From Dehalococcoidia bacterium (GTDB lineage Bacteria; Chloroflexota; Dehalococcoidia; GIF9; UBA5629): DNA of 13,739 nt. The position numbers were made by a program, and so were the translations under genes. Location of the stretch: NCBI GenBank assembly GCA_014384515.1, contig JACNFS010000065.1, forward strand, positions 1 to 13,739, read 5' to 3'. The notes below the pieces were generated by a model. It saw only the letters and a program-made list of their open reading frames with translations. It did no database searches and was not told the origin of the DNA. Numbering within the stretch: position 1 is the first letter of the stretch; each line of letters begins with the position of its first letter. This document shows positions 8,287-13,739 of the stretch, piece by piece.

Positions 8287-8817
8287 TTAGACCACTACCT
8301 CCACCTCTTCAACCTCAGTTGTGGGTATTGGTTCCCCGTGCTTACGCATGCTAACCACGTATCCCTGAATAGCTTCCCTGATATTAGCAATTGCCTCTTC
8401 CTTAGTTCGACCCTGCGAGTGACATCCAGGCAGAGCAGGACAACTGGCTACGATGAAGCTATCTTCGTCTGCTTCAAGGGTTATAGCAAATTTTGCCACC
8501 CGCTCCTTGTCTCTCACTGATGAGGTGCCGGAATATACACTAGCCTGCCGTTTGTACTCATCCCTTACTTCTGGATCTACCTCGTCGACTAACCCCCATA
8601 CGCTTTCGGTTCTGTCTTTAGCATATCGGTTGAGCCATGCTTGTATTGCCCGACCTATATCCCCAAGGCCCAAGTTTCCTAAACGTGGTCGGTAATCATC
8701 GATAATCTCTTTGAGCCCGCCTTTAAAGCCGGATTCGCTGGTCCACCCCAAGAGAGTATCTGAACATAGCTTATGAACAGCCTTCGCTAGTGCCCCGCTT
8801 TTTACTCTTCTAGTCAT
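8287..8817 (-). CDS. hicB: HicB-family antitoxin with a long N-terminal extension
   Basis: Residues about 107-176 form a normal HicB domain: KFAITLEADEDSFIVASCP, then ALPGCHSQGRTKEEAIANI, a degenerate RNase H-like fold that masks HicA. Residues 1-106 are an extra region I do not recognise. It is predicted mostly helical and soluble, with no membrane segment. The ATG at 8817 has no clear ribosome-binding site. An in-frame GTG at 8499, with AAGGAG three bases upstream, would yield a bare HicB of 70 residues, so two products are possible. No separate DNA-binding domain follows the HicB part, so if operon autoregulation exists it might involve the N-terminal region; that is only inference. The gene begins 24 bases after the tRNA-like gene on the same strand. 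Confidence 0.85.
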   Translation of the reverse strand: MTRRVKSGALAKAVHKLCSDTLLGWTSESGFKGGLKEIIDDYRPRLGNLGLGDIGRAIQAWLNRYAKDRTESVWGLVDEVDPEVRDEYKRQASVYSGTSSVRDKERVAKFAITLEADEDSFIVASCPALPGCHSQGRTKEEAIANIREAIQGYVVSMRKHGEPIPTTEVEEVEVVV

Positions 8818-8841
8818 GTCGAGTCACGTCACTAAACTTAA

Positions 8842-8914
8842 TGGGCGGTAGTGGGCTCGAACCACTGACCCCTTCGTTGTCACCACAGTGCTCTAACTAT
8901 TGAGCTCACCACCC
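8842..8914 (-). tRNA. Degenerate tRNA-Val(GAC)-like gene
   Basis: A cloverleaf folds on the minus strand: a 7-bp acceptor stem (GGGTGGT with ACCGCCC), D stem GCTC/GAGC, anticodon loop GTGACAA with anticodon GAC, and a perfect T arm AGTGG-TTCGAGC-CCACT, ending in discriminator A. Several positions that are almost invariant are altered: base 8 is G instead of U, the D loop AATAGTTA lacks the G18-G19 pair, A15 faces C48, and the anticodon stem has a G29/A41 mismatch beside a U-G pair. CCA is not encoded. It could be a weak but working tRNA, a decaying copy, or a tRNA-like RNA with another role. The second tRNA-Val(GAC) in this window, at 13667, has none of these defects. Confidence 0.75.
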
Positions 8915-8925
8915 TTCGCTGCCGC

Positions 8926-8954
8926 ATTTTATCAGTGCCCCCATAGATAGTCAA
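8926..8954 (-). promoter_or_regulatory. Strong promoter of the tRNA-Val-like gene and hicBA
   Basis: On the minus strand TTGACT (8954-8949) and TAAAAT (8931-8926) are separated by exactly 17 bases. Each matches its sigma-70 consensus at five of six positions. Transcription should start close to 8919, only a few bases above the 5' end of the tRNA-like gene, as expected for a tRNA promoter. No other promoter space exists before hicB, so hicBA is probably expressed from here. Confidence 0.7.
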
Positions 8955-8976
8955 GCGGAGTGTTCAGCTTCTTAAA

Positions 8977-9005
8977 TTGCACGAGTTCCAAATTACGTCT
9001 ATACT
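8977..9005 (+). promoter_or_regulatory. Candidate promoter of the 481-residue CoA-binding protein
   Basis: TTGCAC (8977-8982) and TATACT (9000-9005) are 17 bases apart on the plus strand. The -10 is good (five of six) and the -35 is weak (three of six). A start near 9012 would place the hairpin at 9020-9050 inside the leader. This promoter lies back to back with the tRNA-like gene promoter, so the two units diverge. Confidence 0.4.
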
Positions 9006-9019
9006 ATATTGTCCTATCA

Positions 9020-9050
9020 GTGGTTGAACCTCTTTTGGCGGTTTAACCAC
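9020..9050 (+). promoter_or_regulatory. Leader hairpin / inverted repeat upstream of the CoA-binding protein
   Basis: GTGGTTGAACC (9020-9030) and GGTTTAACCAC (9040-9050) pair over 11 positions with a single G-U wobble and a 9-base loop. ATTTTG follows directly on the plus strand. The element ends 37 bases before the TTG start at 9088. It may be a protein-binding operator, a leader attenuator or a weak terminator for read-through; the sequence does not decide between these. Confidence 0.55.
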
Positions 9051-9087
9051 ATTTTGATTGAAGACGCACGAAAATTGGAGGGCTAAG

Positions 9088-10533
9088 TTGAAATCGGAAA
9101 AGCTAAAGGAATTTGAATATATTTTCAATCCCAAGGCTGTAGCTGTGATAGGAGCGTCCCAAACCGACGACTTCACACAAGCCATGATGAGCACGAAGAT
9201 GAAAGACAATCTGTTCTTAGTTAATCCAAACCGTAAAGACCTTGTAGGCAAGAAGTGCTACGCTAGCATCTTGGATATTGAAGATGAAATCGACTACGCC
9301 GTCGTAGCAGTACCGGCATCGCTGGTTCCGAAGCTGCTGAGTGAGTGTATAGAGAAAGGAGTCAAGGCAGCTCATGTTTTTTCCGCAGGTTTCAGTGAAA
9401 CTGGGCTAGAAGAAAGGAAAAGACTAGAGAACGAGGTGAAAGAGGTAGCGAAAGGCAGGATTAGACTGATTGGACCCAACTGCATGGGAATCTATTGTCC
9501 CAAATCCGGTCTGTCTTTTGTTCCGGATGCTCCGACTGAGGAAGGGTCAGTTGGAGTTATTTCACAAAGTGGAACCTTTGCCGAGCAATTCTCAACCATT
9601 GGAAAGATGAGGAACATAAGGTTCAGCAAGACAATCAGCTACGGAAATGCCATAGACCTGGATTGCCCAGACTTCCTGGAATACTTGGCAGATGACCCCG
9701 AAACAAAAGTCATAGCATTATACATGGAGGGTGCAAGAGATGGGAAGCGTCTCAAATCAGAACTAGGCAAAGCCGCGAGGAAAAAGCCGGTAGTAGCACT
9801 AAAAGGGGGAGTGACAAAACATGGCAGCAGGGCGGCATCTTCTCATACCGGGGCCCTCGCCGGCTCACCAGAAACCTGGAGATCACTCTTTAAGCAGGCT
9901 GGTGTGGTTCAAGTAGACAACTTCGATGAATTGCTAGATGCCACTCTGGCGCTTAGCTGCTCGCCCCTTCCTTCCGGAAAGGGAGTCTCCATTATTACTA
10001 ACTCTGGCGGTTTTAGCGTGATTGAAACCGACTCATGCGTAAAGGCAGGCCTGGAAGTTCCTGAATTTGGTGAAGGAACGATGAGAGAATTAAGAAAGAT
10101 AGTGCCAACAGCAGGAACAAGCATCGGAAACCCCTTAGATGCCTGGCCTATCTATTACAATACACGCAGCGTGTCAGGGACTATTTCTGATGCCACCAAG
10201 CTTGTGGCTCTCGATAAGAACATACATTCACTAGTGGTGCACTTTGATGAATTGAGATATCTGAGTCGCGTGTTCGGTGAAACACTTGAAGGTCGCCTGA
10301 AGGAACTTGTCGACCTCATGCTCAATGGGTGCGAATATGTTCGTGACGAAATTGGGAAGCCTGTGATGATCTGCGTTTCACTTGAGGCCTATTCGGAAGA
10401 CGAGGAAGACAGAAGGTATCACCTAATGGTTAAAAAGGCCTTTGAGAGCAAACGATTCCCGGTATATTCCTCGCTTAACGCATCAATCAAGGCCCTGTTT
10501 AGCCTCTACAGATACCGTACGCGATTGCGTTAA
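9088..10533 (+). CDS. CoA-binding protein, ADP-forming acyl-CoA synthetase alpha-like
   Basis: This 481-residue protein is a paralog, in domain plan, of the gene at the left edge. A CoA-binding Rossmann domain (VAVIGAS near 18-24, LVNPN near 44-48, GPNCMG at 129-134) is followed by a flavodoxin-like ligase domain with SQSG (159-162) and SHTG, whose His253 is the expected phosphohistidine. A third domain (SIITNSGGFSVIETD) completes the alpha subunit. All catalytic alpha-subunit motifs are kept. No ATP-grasp beta domain is fused and none is encoded nearby, so a partner from elsewhere would be needed for ATP/ADP chemistry. The TTG at 9088 is preferred because GGAGGG lies five bases upstream; a TTG at 9058 is in frame but lacks such a site and falls beside the hairpin. 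The acid substrate cannot be read from the sequence. Confidence 0.9.
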   Translation: MKSEKLKEFEYIFNPKAVAVIGASQTDDFTQAMMSTKMKDNLFLVNPNRKDLVGKKCYASILDIEDEIDYAVVAVPASLVPKLLSECIEKGVKAAHVFSAGFSETGLEERKRLENEVKEVAKGRIRLIGPNCMGIYCPKSGLSFVPDAPTEEGSVGVISQSGTFAEQFSTIGKMRNIRFSKTISYGNAIDLDCPDFLEYLADDPETKVIALYMEGARDGKRLKSELGKAARKKPVVALKGGVTKHGSRAASSHTGALAGSPETWRSLFKQAGVVQVDNFDELLDATLALSCSPLPSGKGVSIITNSGGFSVIETDSCVKAGLEVPEFGEGTMRELRKIVPTAGTSIGNPLDAWPIYYNTRSVSGTISDATKLVALDKNIHSLVVHFDELRYLSRVFGETLEGRLKELVDLMLNGCEYVRDEIGKPVMICVSLEAYSEDEEDRRYHLMVKKAFESKRFPVYSSLNASIKALFSLYRYRTRLR

Positions 10534-10630
10534 CCACCAGCTTGATGAAGGAGATGGTCTGCCAAACAGTCCCCAAAGGCCAGCGTCCTGCCAAAGATAA
10601 ACATCAAGTTAGACGAGAACTCGAGTAATA

Positions 10631-10667
10631 TTGGGCACGGCGAAGGCTGTCGCCGTACAAAGCCCAA
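10631..10667 (+). repeat. Strong imperfect hairpin
   Basis: TTGGGC then ACGGCGA (10631-10643), a 6-base loop AGGCTG, then TCGCCGT (10650-10656), a 5-base bulge ACAAA and GCCCAA (10662-10667): 13 base pairs in two helices. No U-run follows on either strand, so it is not a standard terminator. A smaller hairpin at 10826-10841 reuses the same TTGGGC/GCCCAA arms around TGAA. Confidence 0.5.
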
Positions 10668-10725
10668 GGGCTGCTTGCCGAGCTTTTTCCGCTTTGCTGC
10701 CCCATCTCCACAAATGCGGAGCCAG

Positions 10726-10869
10726 TCAGTTCCTGAATGCAGTTATCCAACCTACCTGCTCTGCTTTGGCCACTTGACCCTTCACCTCATCAACAAGCCC
10801 CCAGGGGAGCTGAGTGATGTCCAACTTGGGCTGAAGCCCAATTGCCTCATCATAGTCAACTTGGTTCCC
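10726..10869 (-). pseudogene. Coding-looking remnant, unidentified
   Basis: Read on the minus strand, 47 codons lie between an in-frame TAA (10872-10870) and a TGA (10728-10726). They give a protein-like stretch with a good residue mix, including LQPKLDITQLPWGLVDEVKG and VAKAEQVGWITAF. There is no start codon at its head. Immediately upstream a different frame reads LRTLTGGLKG, suggesting one frameshift. I do not recognise the family. A chance open stretch is possible at this length. Confidence 0.3.
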
Positions 10870-10993
10870 TTAAGACCACCTGTCAAGGTGCGAAGCTTTC
10901 TCCGAAGTCGACGGGGCAAAGGGGCATTCTATTCTGTTCTGATTGGGTGTATAATCGAATGAGTAGGTGATGTAGCTCGTTGAGTTAAGAGGA

Positions 10994-11170
10994 ATGCAGA
11001 AAACACGCAAGGTGATGCACCATAACCTCCCTGTCAAAGCGGTACCTTCGAGCCGACAACAGAGAGGTCTGTTGGTTTTCTTCCCGCAATGTCACTTCTG
11101 CACCGGCTATCTTCGAGCTCCAAAGTGTTTCAAGAGCTACGAGGAGAGGGCTACTCAGAGTGAGCAATGA
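10994..11170 (+). CDS. Possible small hypothetical protein (58 residues)
   Basis: An ATG at 10994 opens 58 codons ending in TGA at 11170, starting MQKTRKVMHH. It contains three cysteines (CHFC at 33-36 and Cys45) but no complete metal-binding motif. AGAGGA precedes the ATG too closely to be a good ribosome-binding site. A minus-strand ORF of 60 codons (10985-11167) covers the same bases, so neither is secure. The terminator-like hairpin at 11057 lies inside it, which argues against it being a gene. Confidence 0.2.
   Translation: MQKTRKVMHHNLPVKAVPSSRQQRGLLVFFPQCHFCTGYLRAPKCFKSYEERATQSEQ
11057..11082 (+). terminator. Terminator- or attenuator-like hairpin
   Basis: CAACAGA (11057-11063), loop GAGG, then TCTGTTG (11068-11074): a perfect 7-bp stem followed by GTTTTCTT on the plus strand. 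The stem is AT-rich and the U-tract is interrupted, so termination would be weak. It lies 113 bases above the next gene and could attenuate that unit's leader. Confidence 0.35.
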
Positions 11171-11194
11171 ACTGATGTTAGGAGCTACGGCTAG

Positions 11195-11656
11195 ATGAAG
11201 TCCTTCAACCGTTTGCCACTTGCTTTTGGAATTGCTATTGTGGTTCTGACCATAGTTGCTGTGGTGCTGGTTCTGACCATGGCTGGCGGAGAAGATGTGC
11301 GCCTGTTGCCCGAAGATACACCCGAGGGTACCGTGCAGAGATTTCTCCTGGCTGTCGAGGACGAAGACTACCTGAAGGCATATAGCTACCTGTCTCCGCC
11401 AACCAGCGAAGACGTTCCCTACGAATCACGGAGAAAATCACTGGTCAGGAGCGGAGAAAAGCTCGGGTGGAAGGCTACGCTTGGAAAATCACTGATAATG
11501 GATGACGAGGCTACCGTGGATGTCGTAGTCGATGTCTTCAACCCCCGCGGGCCTTTTGCCAACCCCGTGCGTACTCACCACGTCACCTTCTTCCTGAAGA
11601 AAACGGAAACCTCGTGGAGCATTACTTCACCTGTCGACCTATGGTGGATATATTGA
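11195..11656 (+). CDS. Membrane-anchored protein with small extracytoplasmic domain
   Basis: This 153-residue protein has a short basic N-terminus, one hydrophobic segment (about 8-30) that should anchor it with the rest outside, and a soluble domain of about 120 residues. The region TPEGTVQRFLLAVEDEDYLKAYSYLSP followed by alternating strands ending in WSI resembles the cystatin/NTF2-like folds (for example DUF4878-type) common in small secreted proteins. That is a resemblance judged by eye, not a proven match. The hydrophobic segment lacks a lipobox cysteine. The ATG at 11195 has AGGAG ten bases upstream. It ends 19 bases before the six-repeat membrane protein and the two are probably co-transcribed and may act together at the membrane. 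Confidence 0.75.
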   Translation: MKSFNRLPLAFGIAIVVLTIVAVVLVLTMAGGEDVRLLPEDTPEGTVQRFLLAVEDEDYLKAYSYLSPPTSEDVPYESRRKSLVRSGEKLGWKATLGKSLIMDDEATVDVVVDVFNPRGPFANPVRTHHVTFFLKKTETSWSITSPVDLWWIY

Positions 11657-11675
11657 GTAATCTGAGGTGAATTGA

Positions 11676-13400
11676 ATGAGCACCGTTAGGCGCATCTATT
11701 TCTACACGGTATGCTTAATCACGCTAGGTATGTTCTCCGCCGGAGCGGGCATCCTACTGAGCCTCTGCTTCGATATACTCATCAAAGGGCACACTCTGGC
11801 GCAGGTCGGAGAGCAAAGCTTTGCCAGAGAACAGCTTAGCCTCGGCTTGGCTTTGGTGCTCATTGGTGGCGTACTATGGTTCCTGTTCTGGAGAGTGGTA
11901 CAGAGATATGCTTCCGAGAGCCCTATTGAAATAGGGTCGGCCATACGGAAGCTGTTCACGAACCTCATACTGGCAGCGGCGGCATTGGTGGGACTCTTCG
12001 CCGCTGCGGAGTTGTTGCAGTGGCTGATGGCCGGGGCGCCGCGGGACCAGTTCTTGTCAGGAGGGCTTGCCACACTGGCAGTAACCAGCGTTATATGGTA
12101 TTACCACTGGCGAGTGGAAGAGAAAGAGGGGCAGCCTTCACCTGCGGCAAGGACATTGAGACGCTGGTATGTTTACCTGCTCTCAGCTTGGGGGCTGGTC
12201 TGGCTATGTGCCGGCCTGGTGCAATTGATCAACACCACTGTTTTGCACCTACCCGTCTGGGGAGAGATGATAGTCTATGGCAAGCTATGGAATAGTAGCG
12301 TCCATAGCAGTTTAGGCTGGATATTGCTCGGCGGGGCCGTCTGGACATTTCATTGGTTCCGCATGGCTAAAGGAGATTCTGACTCCACCCTCCGCCAGGT
12401 TTACCTGTATCTTCTAGCCATATTTGGTGGGGCAATCGCCGGGCTCGTGGCTCTGACTACCTCTCTGTTCAATGTCTTCAGATTCGCCCTTGGCAGTCCG
12501 AGTGCCGCCGGTGACGCGTACTTCCAGTTCTTGGGCTGGACAGTTCCCGCCATGCTTGTTGCTGGTGGCGTTTGGGCCTATCACCAGCAAGTTGTACAAG
12601 AAGAGGCTGCTGAGGTGGACGCGCGGCGGCTTTCAGCTCGACGAGTTCTCTTCTATTTGATGTCTTTCATTGGTCTCGGCACTTTGGTAGCAGGGCTAAT
12701 AATGCTGCTTGGTATCCTGCTGGAGCTACTAGTGAACACAGTTGGCGGTGAACCAGTAGCGGTTGTGTCAGGCTGGTGGCAGGACCAGCTAGGTATGTGT
12801 CTGGCGCTCTCAGTAGTGGCCATACCCATCTGGCTATACTACTGGAACAGGGTGCTTCAGATGACAGTTGCCGGAGGCATCGCAGAGCACAGAACAAGAA
12901 CACGCCGCATTTTTCTGTACGTGGTTCTGGGCACAGCAGTAATAACTCTAGCCGCCGACTTGGTAAACATAATATACCAGCTACTTAACGGCGTGCTTCA
13001 AGGCACCTTCGGGGTGGACGTCCTTCGCCAGTCCAAGTGGAGCTTGCAGACGTTGGTTGTAGCTTTGCCGGTGCTTCTATATCACTGGCGTATCCTGCGA
13101 CAGGATCAACGTCTTGCGGCAGAGGAGGAACGTCTCAGCGCCGAGACACTGTCTTTGGCCAAGAGGGTTACAGTGCTAGCCAGCGAGCAGGCAGCGGACT
13201 TAATTTCCAGGATAGAGGAGAGGCTTGGCTCCCAGGTGCGCCTGCTGCGCCACCTCAGCCAGGCGCCCCAGGACCGGGTTATTCTGTCCAATGAAGAAAT
13301 AGACAGGCTGGTCAGCGACATTCAGGCAGTCTCTGCCACGTGCATCATGCTAGTCGTGGCCAGAGGTGAAATAATGGTGTTCCCCTATGAAGAGGATTGA
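11676..13400 (+). CDS. Polytopic membrane protein with six DUF5671-like repeats
   Basis: This 574-residue protein is built from six tandem units of about 60-80 residues: roughly 4-78, 90-148, 161-231, 239-308, 321-398 and 409-478. Most start with an R-R/Q-(I/V/W)-x-(F/L)-Y type motif, run through a long hydrophobic segment, a loop and a second hydrophobic segment, and end with a W-x-(F/Y)-(H/Y)-W-like motif (VLWFLFW, VIWYYHW, AVWTFHW, GVWAYH, PIWLYYW, PVLLYHW). This predicts about 12 membrane passes. It fits the DUF5671 family seen in Chloroflexota, whose function is unknown to me. Residues 480-574 form a charged, largely helical soluble tail ending in a short strand-rich segment (IMLVVARGEIMVF). 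The ATG at 11676 has GAGGTG six bases upstream. No catalytic or transporter motif is seen. Confidence 0.8.
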   Translation: MSTVRRIYFYTVCLITLGMFSAGAGILLSLCFDILIKGHTLAQVGEQSFAREQLSLGLALVLIGGVLWFLFWRVVQRYASESPIEIGSAIRKLFTNLILAAAALVGLFAAAELLQWLMAGAPRDQFLSGGLATLAVTSVIWYYHWRVEEKEGQPSPAARTLRRWYVYLLSAWGLVWLCAGLVQLINTTVLHLPVWGEMIVYGKLWNSSVHSSLGWILLGGAVWTFHWFRMAKGDSDSTLRQVYLYLLAIFGGAIAGLVALTTSLFNVFRFALGSPSAAGDAYFQFLGWTVPAMLVAGGVWAYHQQVVQEEAAEVDARRLSARRVLFYLMSFIGLGTLVAGLIMLLGILLELLVNTVGGEPVAVVSGWWQDQLGMCLALSVVAIPIWLYYWNRVLQMTVAGGIAEHRTRTRRIFLYVVLGTAVITLAADLVNIIYQLLNGVLQGTFGVDVLRQSKWSLQTLVVALPVLLYHWRILRQDQRLAAEEERLSAETLSLAKRVTVLASEQAADLISRIEERLGSQVRLLRHLSQAPQDRVILSNEEIDRLVSDIQAVSATCIMLVVARGEIMVFPYEED

Positions 13401-13666
13401 CACTGCGACATAGAAAAAGAGCGCGACTATGATGCTGCCCGGGCCACTTCACATAGATACAGATTGGGCCCGAAATGCCGGACAAGACGATAGGAGAAAG
13501 CCGCCACACTCGTTATTTCACATGCCTGGAGTGACAGCTAACCAAATTGCCAGCGCCTCAGTTCCGGTGGTAGTCTCAGTTGGCGGGGCTTTACGGTTTT
13601 TTGTTGCATACTGAGGCAGAAGCAAATTCCGAAGGTCGTATCTTTCCTGGGCCTAGCCAGATTGAA
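13401..13666. other. Intergenic stretch with an 8-bp inverted repeat
   Basis: No gene is supported here. GCCTCAGT (13555-13562) and ACTGAGGC (13610-13617) are exact inverted copies 47 bases apart, enclosing a TTTTTT run at 13597-13602. Short GC palindromes (GCCCGGGC near 13437, GGGCCC near 13466) lie upstream. No clear terminator for the membrane-protein gene or for the tRNA arriving from the other side was found. Confidence 0.4.
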
Positions 13667-13739
13667 TGGTGGGCAGTACTGGACTTGAACCAGTGACCTC
13701 TGCGATGTCAACGCAGCGCTCTAACCAACTGAGCTAACC
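13667..13739 (-). tRNA. tRNA-Val(GAC), 5' end beyond window
   Basis: The minus strand gives a regular tRNA: the end of the 5' acceptor strand (GGT), TA at positions 8-9, D arm GCTC-AGTTGGTTA-GAGC with G18-G19, a perfect anticodon stem CTGCG/CGCAG around TTGACAT (anticodon GAC), T arm ACTGG-TTCAAGT-CCAGT, 3' acceptor ACTGCCC, discriminator A and an encoded CCA (13669-13667). About four 5' bases are missing past the right edge. It reads GUC and GUU codons, depending on wobble. Confidence 0.93.

Larger units (their letters stand above)
10534..11194. other. 660-base stretch without a convincing gene
   Basis: No ORF here has both a ribosome-binding site and a recognisable product. It contains two hairpins sharing TTGGGC/GCCCAA arms (10631-10667 and 10826-10841), a minus-strand coding-looking remnant (10726-10869), a TATAAT at 10950-10955 with only a poor -35, a possible 58-residue ORF (10994-11170) and a terminator-like hairpin (11057-11082). 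A 24-codon minus-strand ORF opening MFIFGRTLAFGDCLAD ends at TAA over the last bases of the preceding gene. Overall it looks like decayed sequence plus the leader of the downstream membrane-protein unit. Confidence 0.6.

Noticed and set aside
11000..11110. Minus-strand AAGGTACCGC near 11045 looks a little like the end of a T-box motif.
   Set aside because: The conserved GGGTGG part is missing, no amino-acid-related gene follows on that strand, and no matching specifier or terminator structure was found.
8842..13739. Two tRNA-Val(GAC) genes in the same orientation could mark the ends of an integrated island.
   Set aside because: Their 3' halves differ at many positions, so they are not attachment-site duplicates, and no integrase, recombinase or phage gene lies between them.
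1..13739. CRISPR array, insertion sequence or phage module.
   Set aside because: No regularly spaced direct repeats, transposase, integrase or structural phage gene was seen.

Overview
The window looks like chromosome from an uncultured member of the Chloroflexota, most likely class Dehalococcoidia. This is inferred from the gene order thrS-infC-rpmI-rplT-pheS-pheT, a threonyl-tRNA synthetase without a TGS domain, alpha-subunit-only relatives of ADP-forming acyl-CoA synthetases, and a multi-repeat DUF5671-type membrane protein. No sequence search was run.

Minus strand, 1-7942: one translation-centred transcription unit read right to left. A consensus-like promoter (7913-7942) precedes thrS, then infC, rpmI, rplT, pheS and pheT follow with short or zero gaps. 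A CoA-binding protein related to ADP-forming acyl-CoA synthetase alpha subunits follows pheT after 65 bases, still on the minus strand, and runs off the left edge. No terminator is visible between pheT and this gene. infC seems to start at a rare ATA codon, as expected for a gene whose product polices start-codon choice.

Minus strand, 8068-8954: a strong promoter fires into a degenerate tRNA-Val(GAC)-like gene. Only 24 bases separate it from a HicB/HicA toxin-antitoxin pair. HicB carries an unrecognised N-terminal extension of about 106 residues.

Plus strand, 8977-10533: a second, separately promoted acyl-CoA synthetase alpha-like gene of 481 residues, with a strong hairpin in its leader. 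Next comes a 660-base stretch (10534-11194) without a convincing gene. It holds hairpins, a terminator-like element, a possible 58-residue ORF and a coding-looking remnant on the minus strand.

Plus strand, 11195-13400: a two-gene unit encoding a single-pass membrane-anchored protein with a small extracytoplasmic domain and a 574-residue membrane protein made of six DUF5671-like repeats plus a soluble tail. The window ends in a well-formed tRNA-Val(GAC) on the minus strand, cut by the edge.

The left half is ordinary housekeeping. The more unusual material is the degenerate tRNA/hicBA junction, the extended HicB, the six-repeat membrane protein and the decayed intergenic region.
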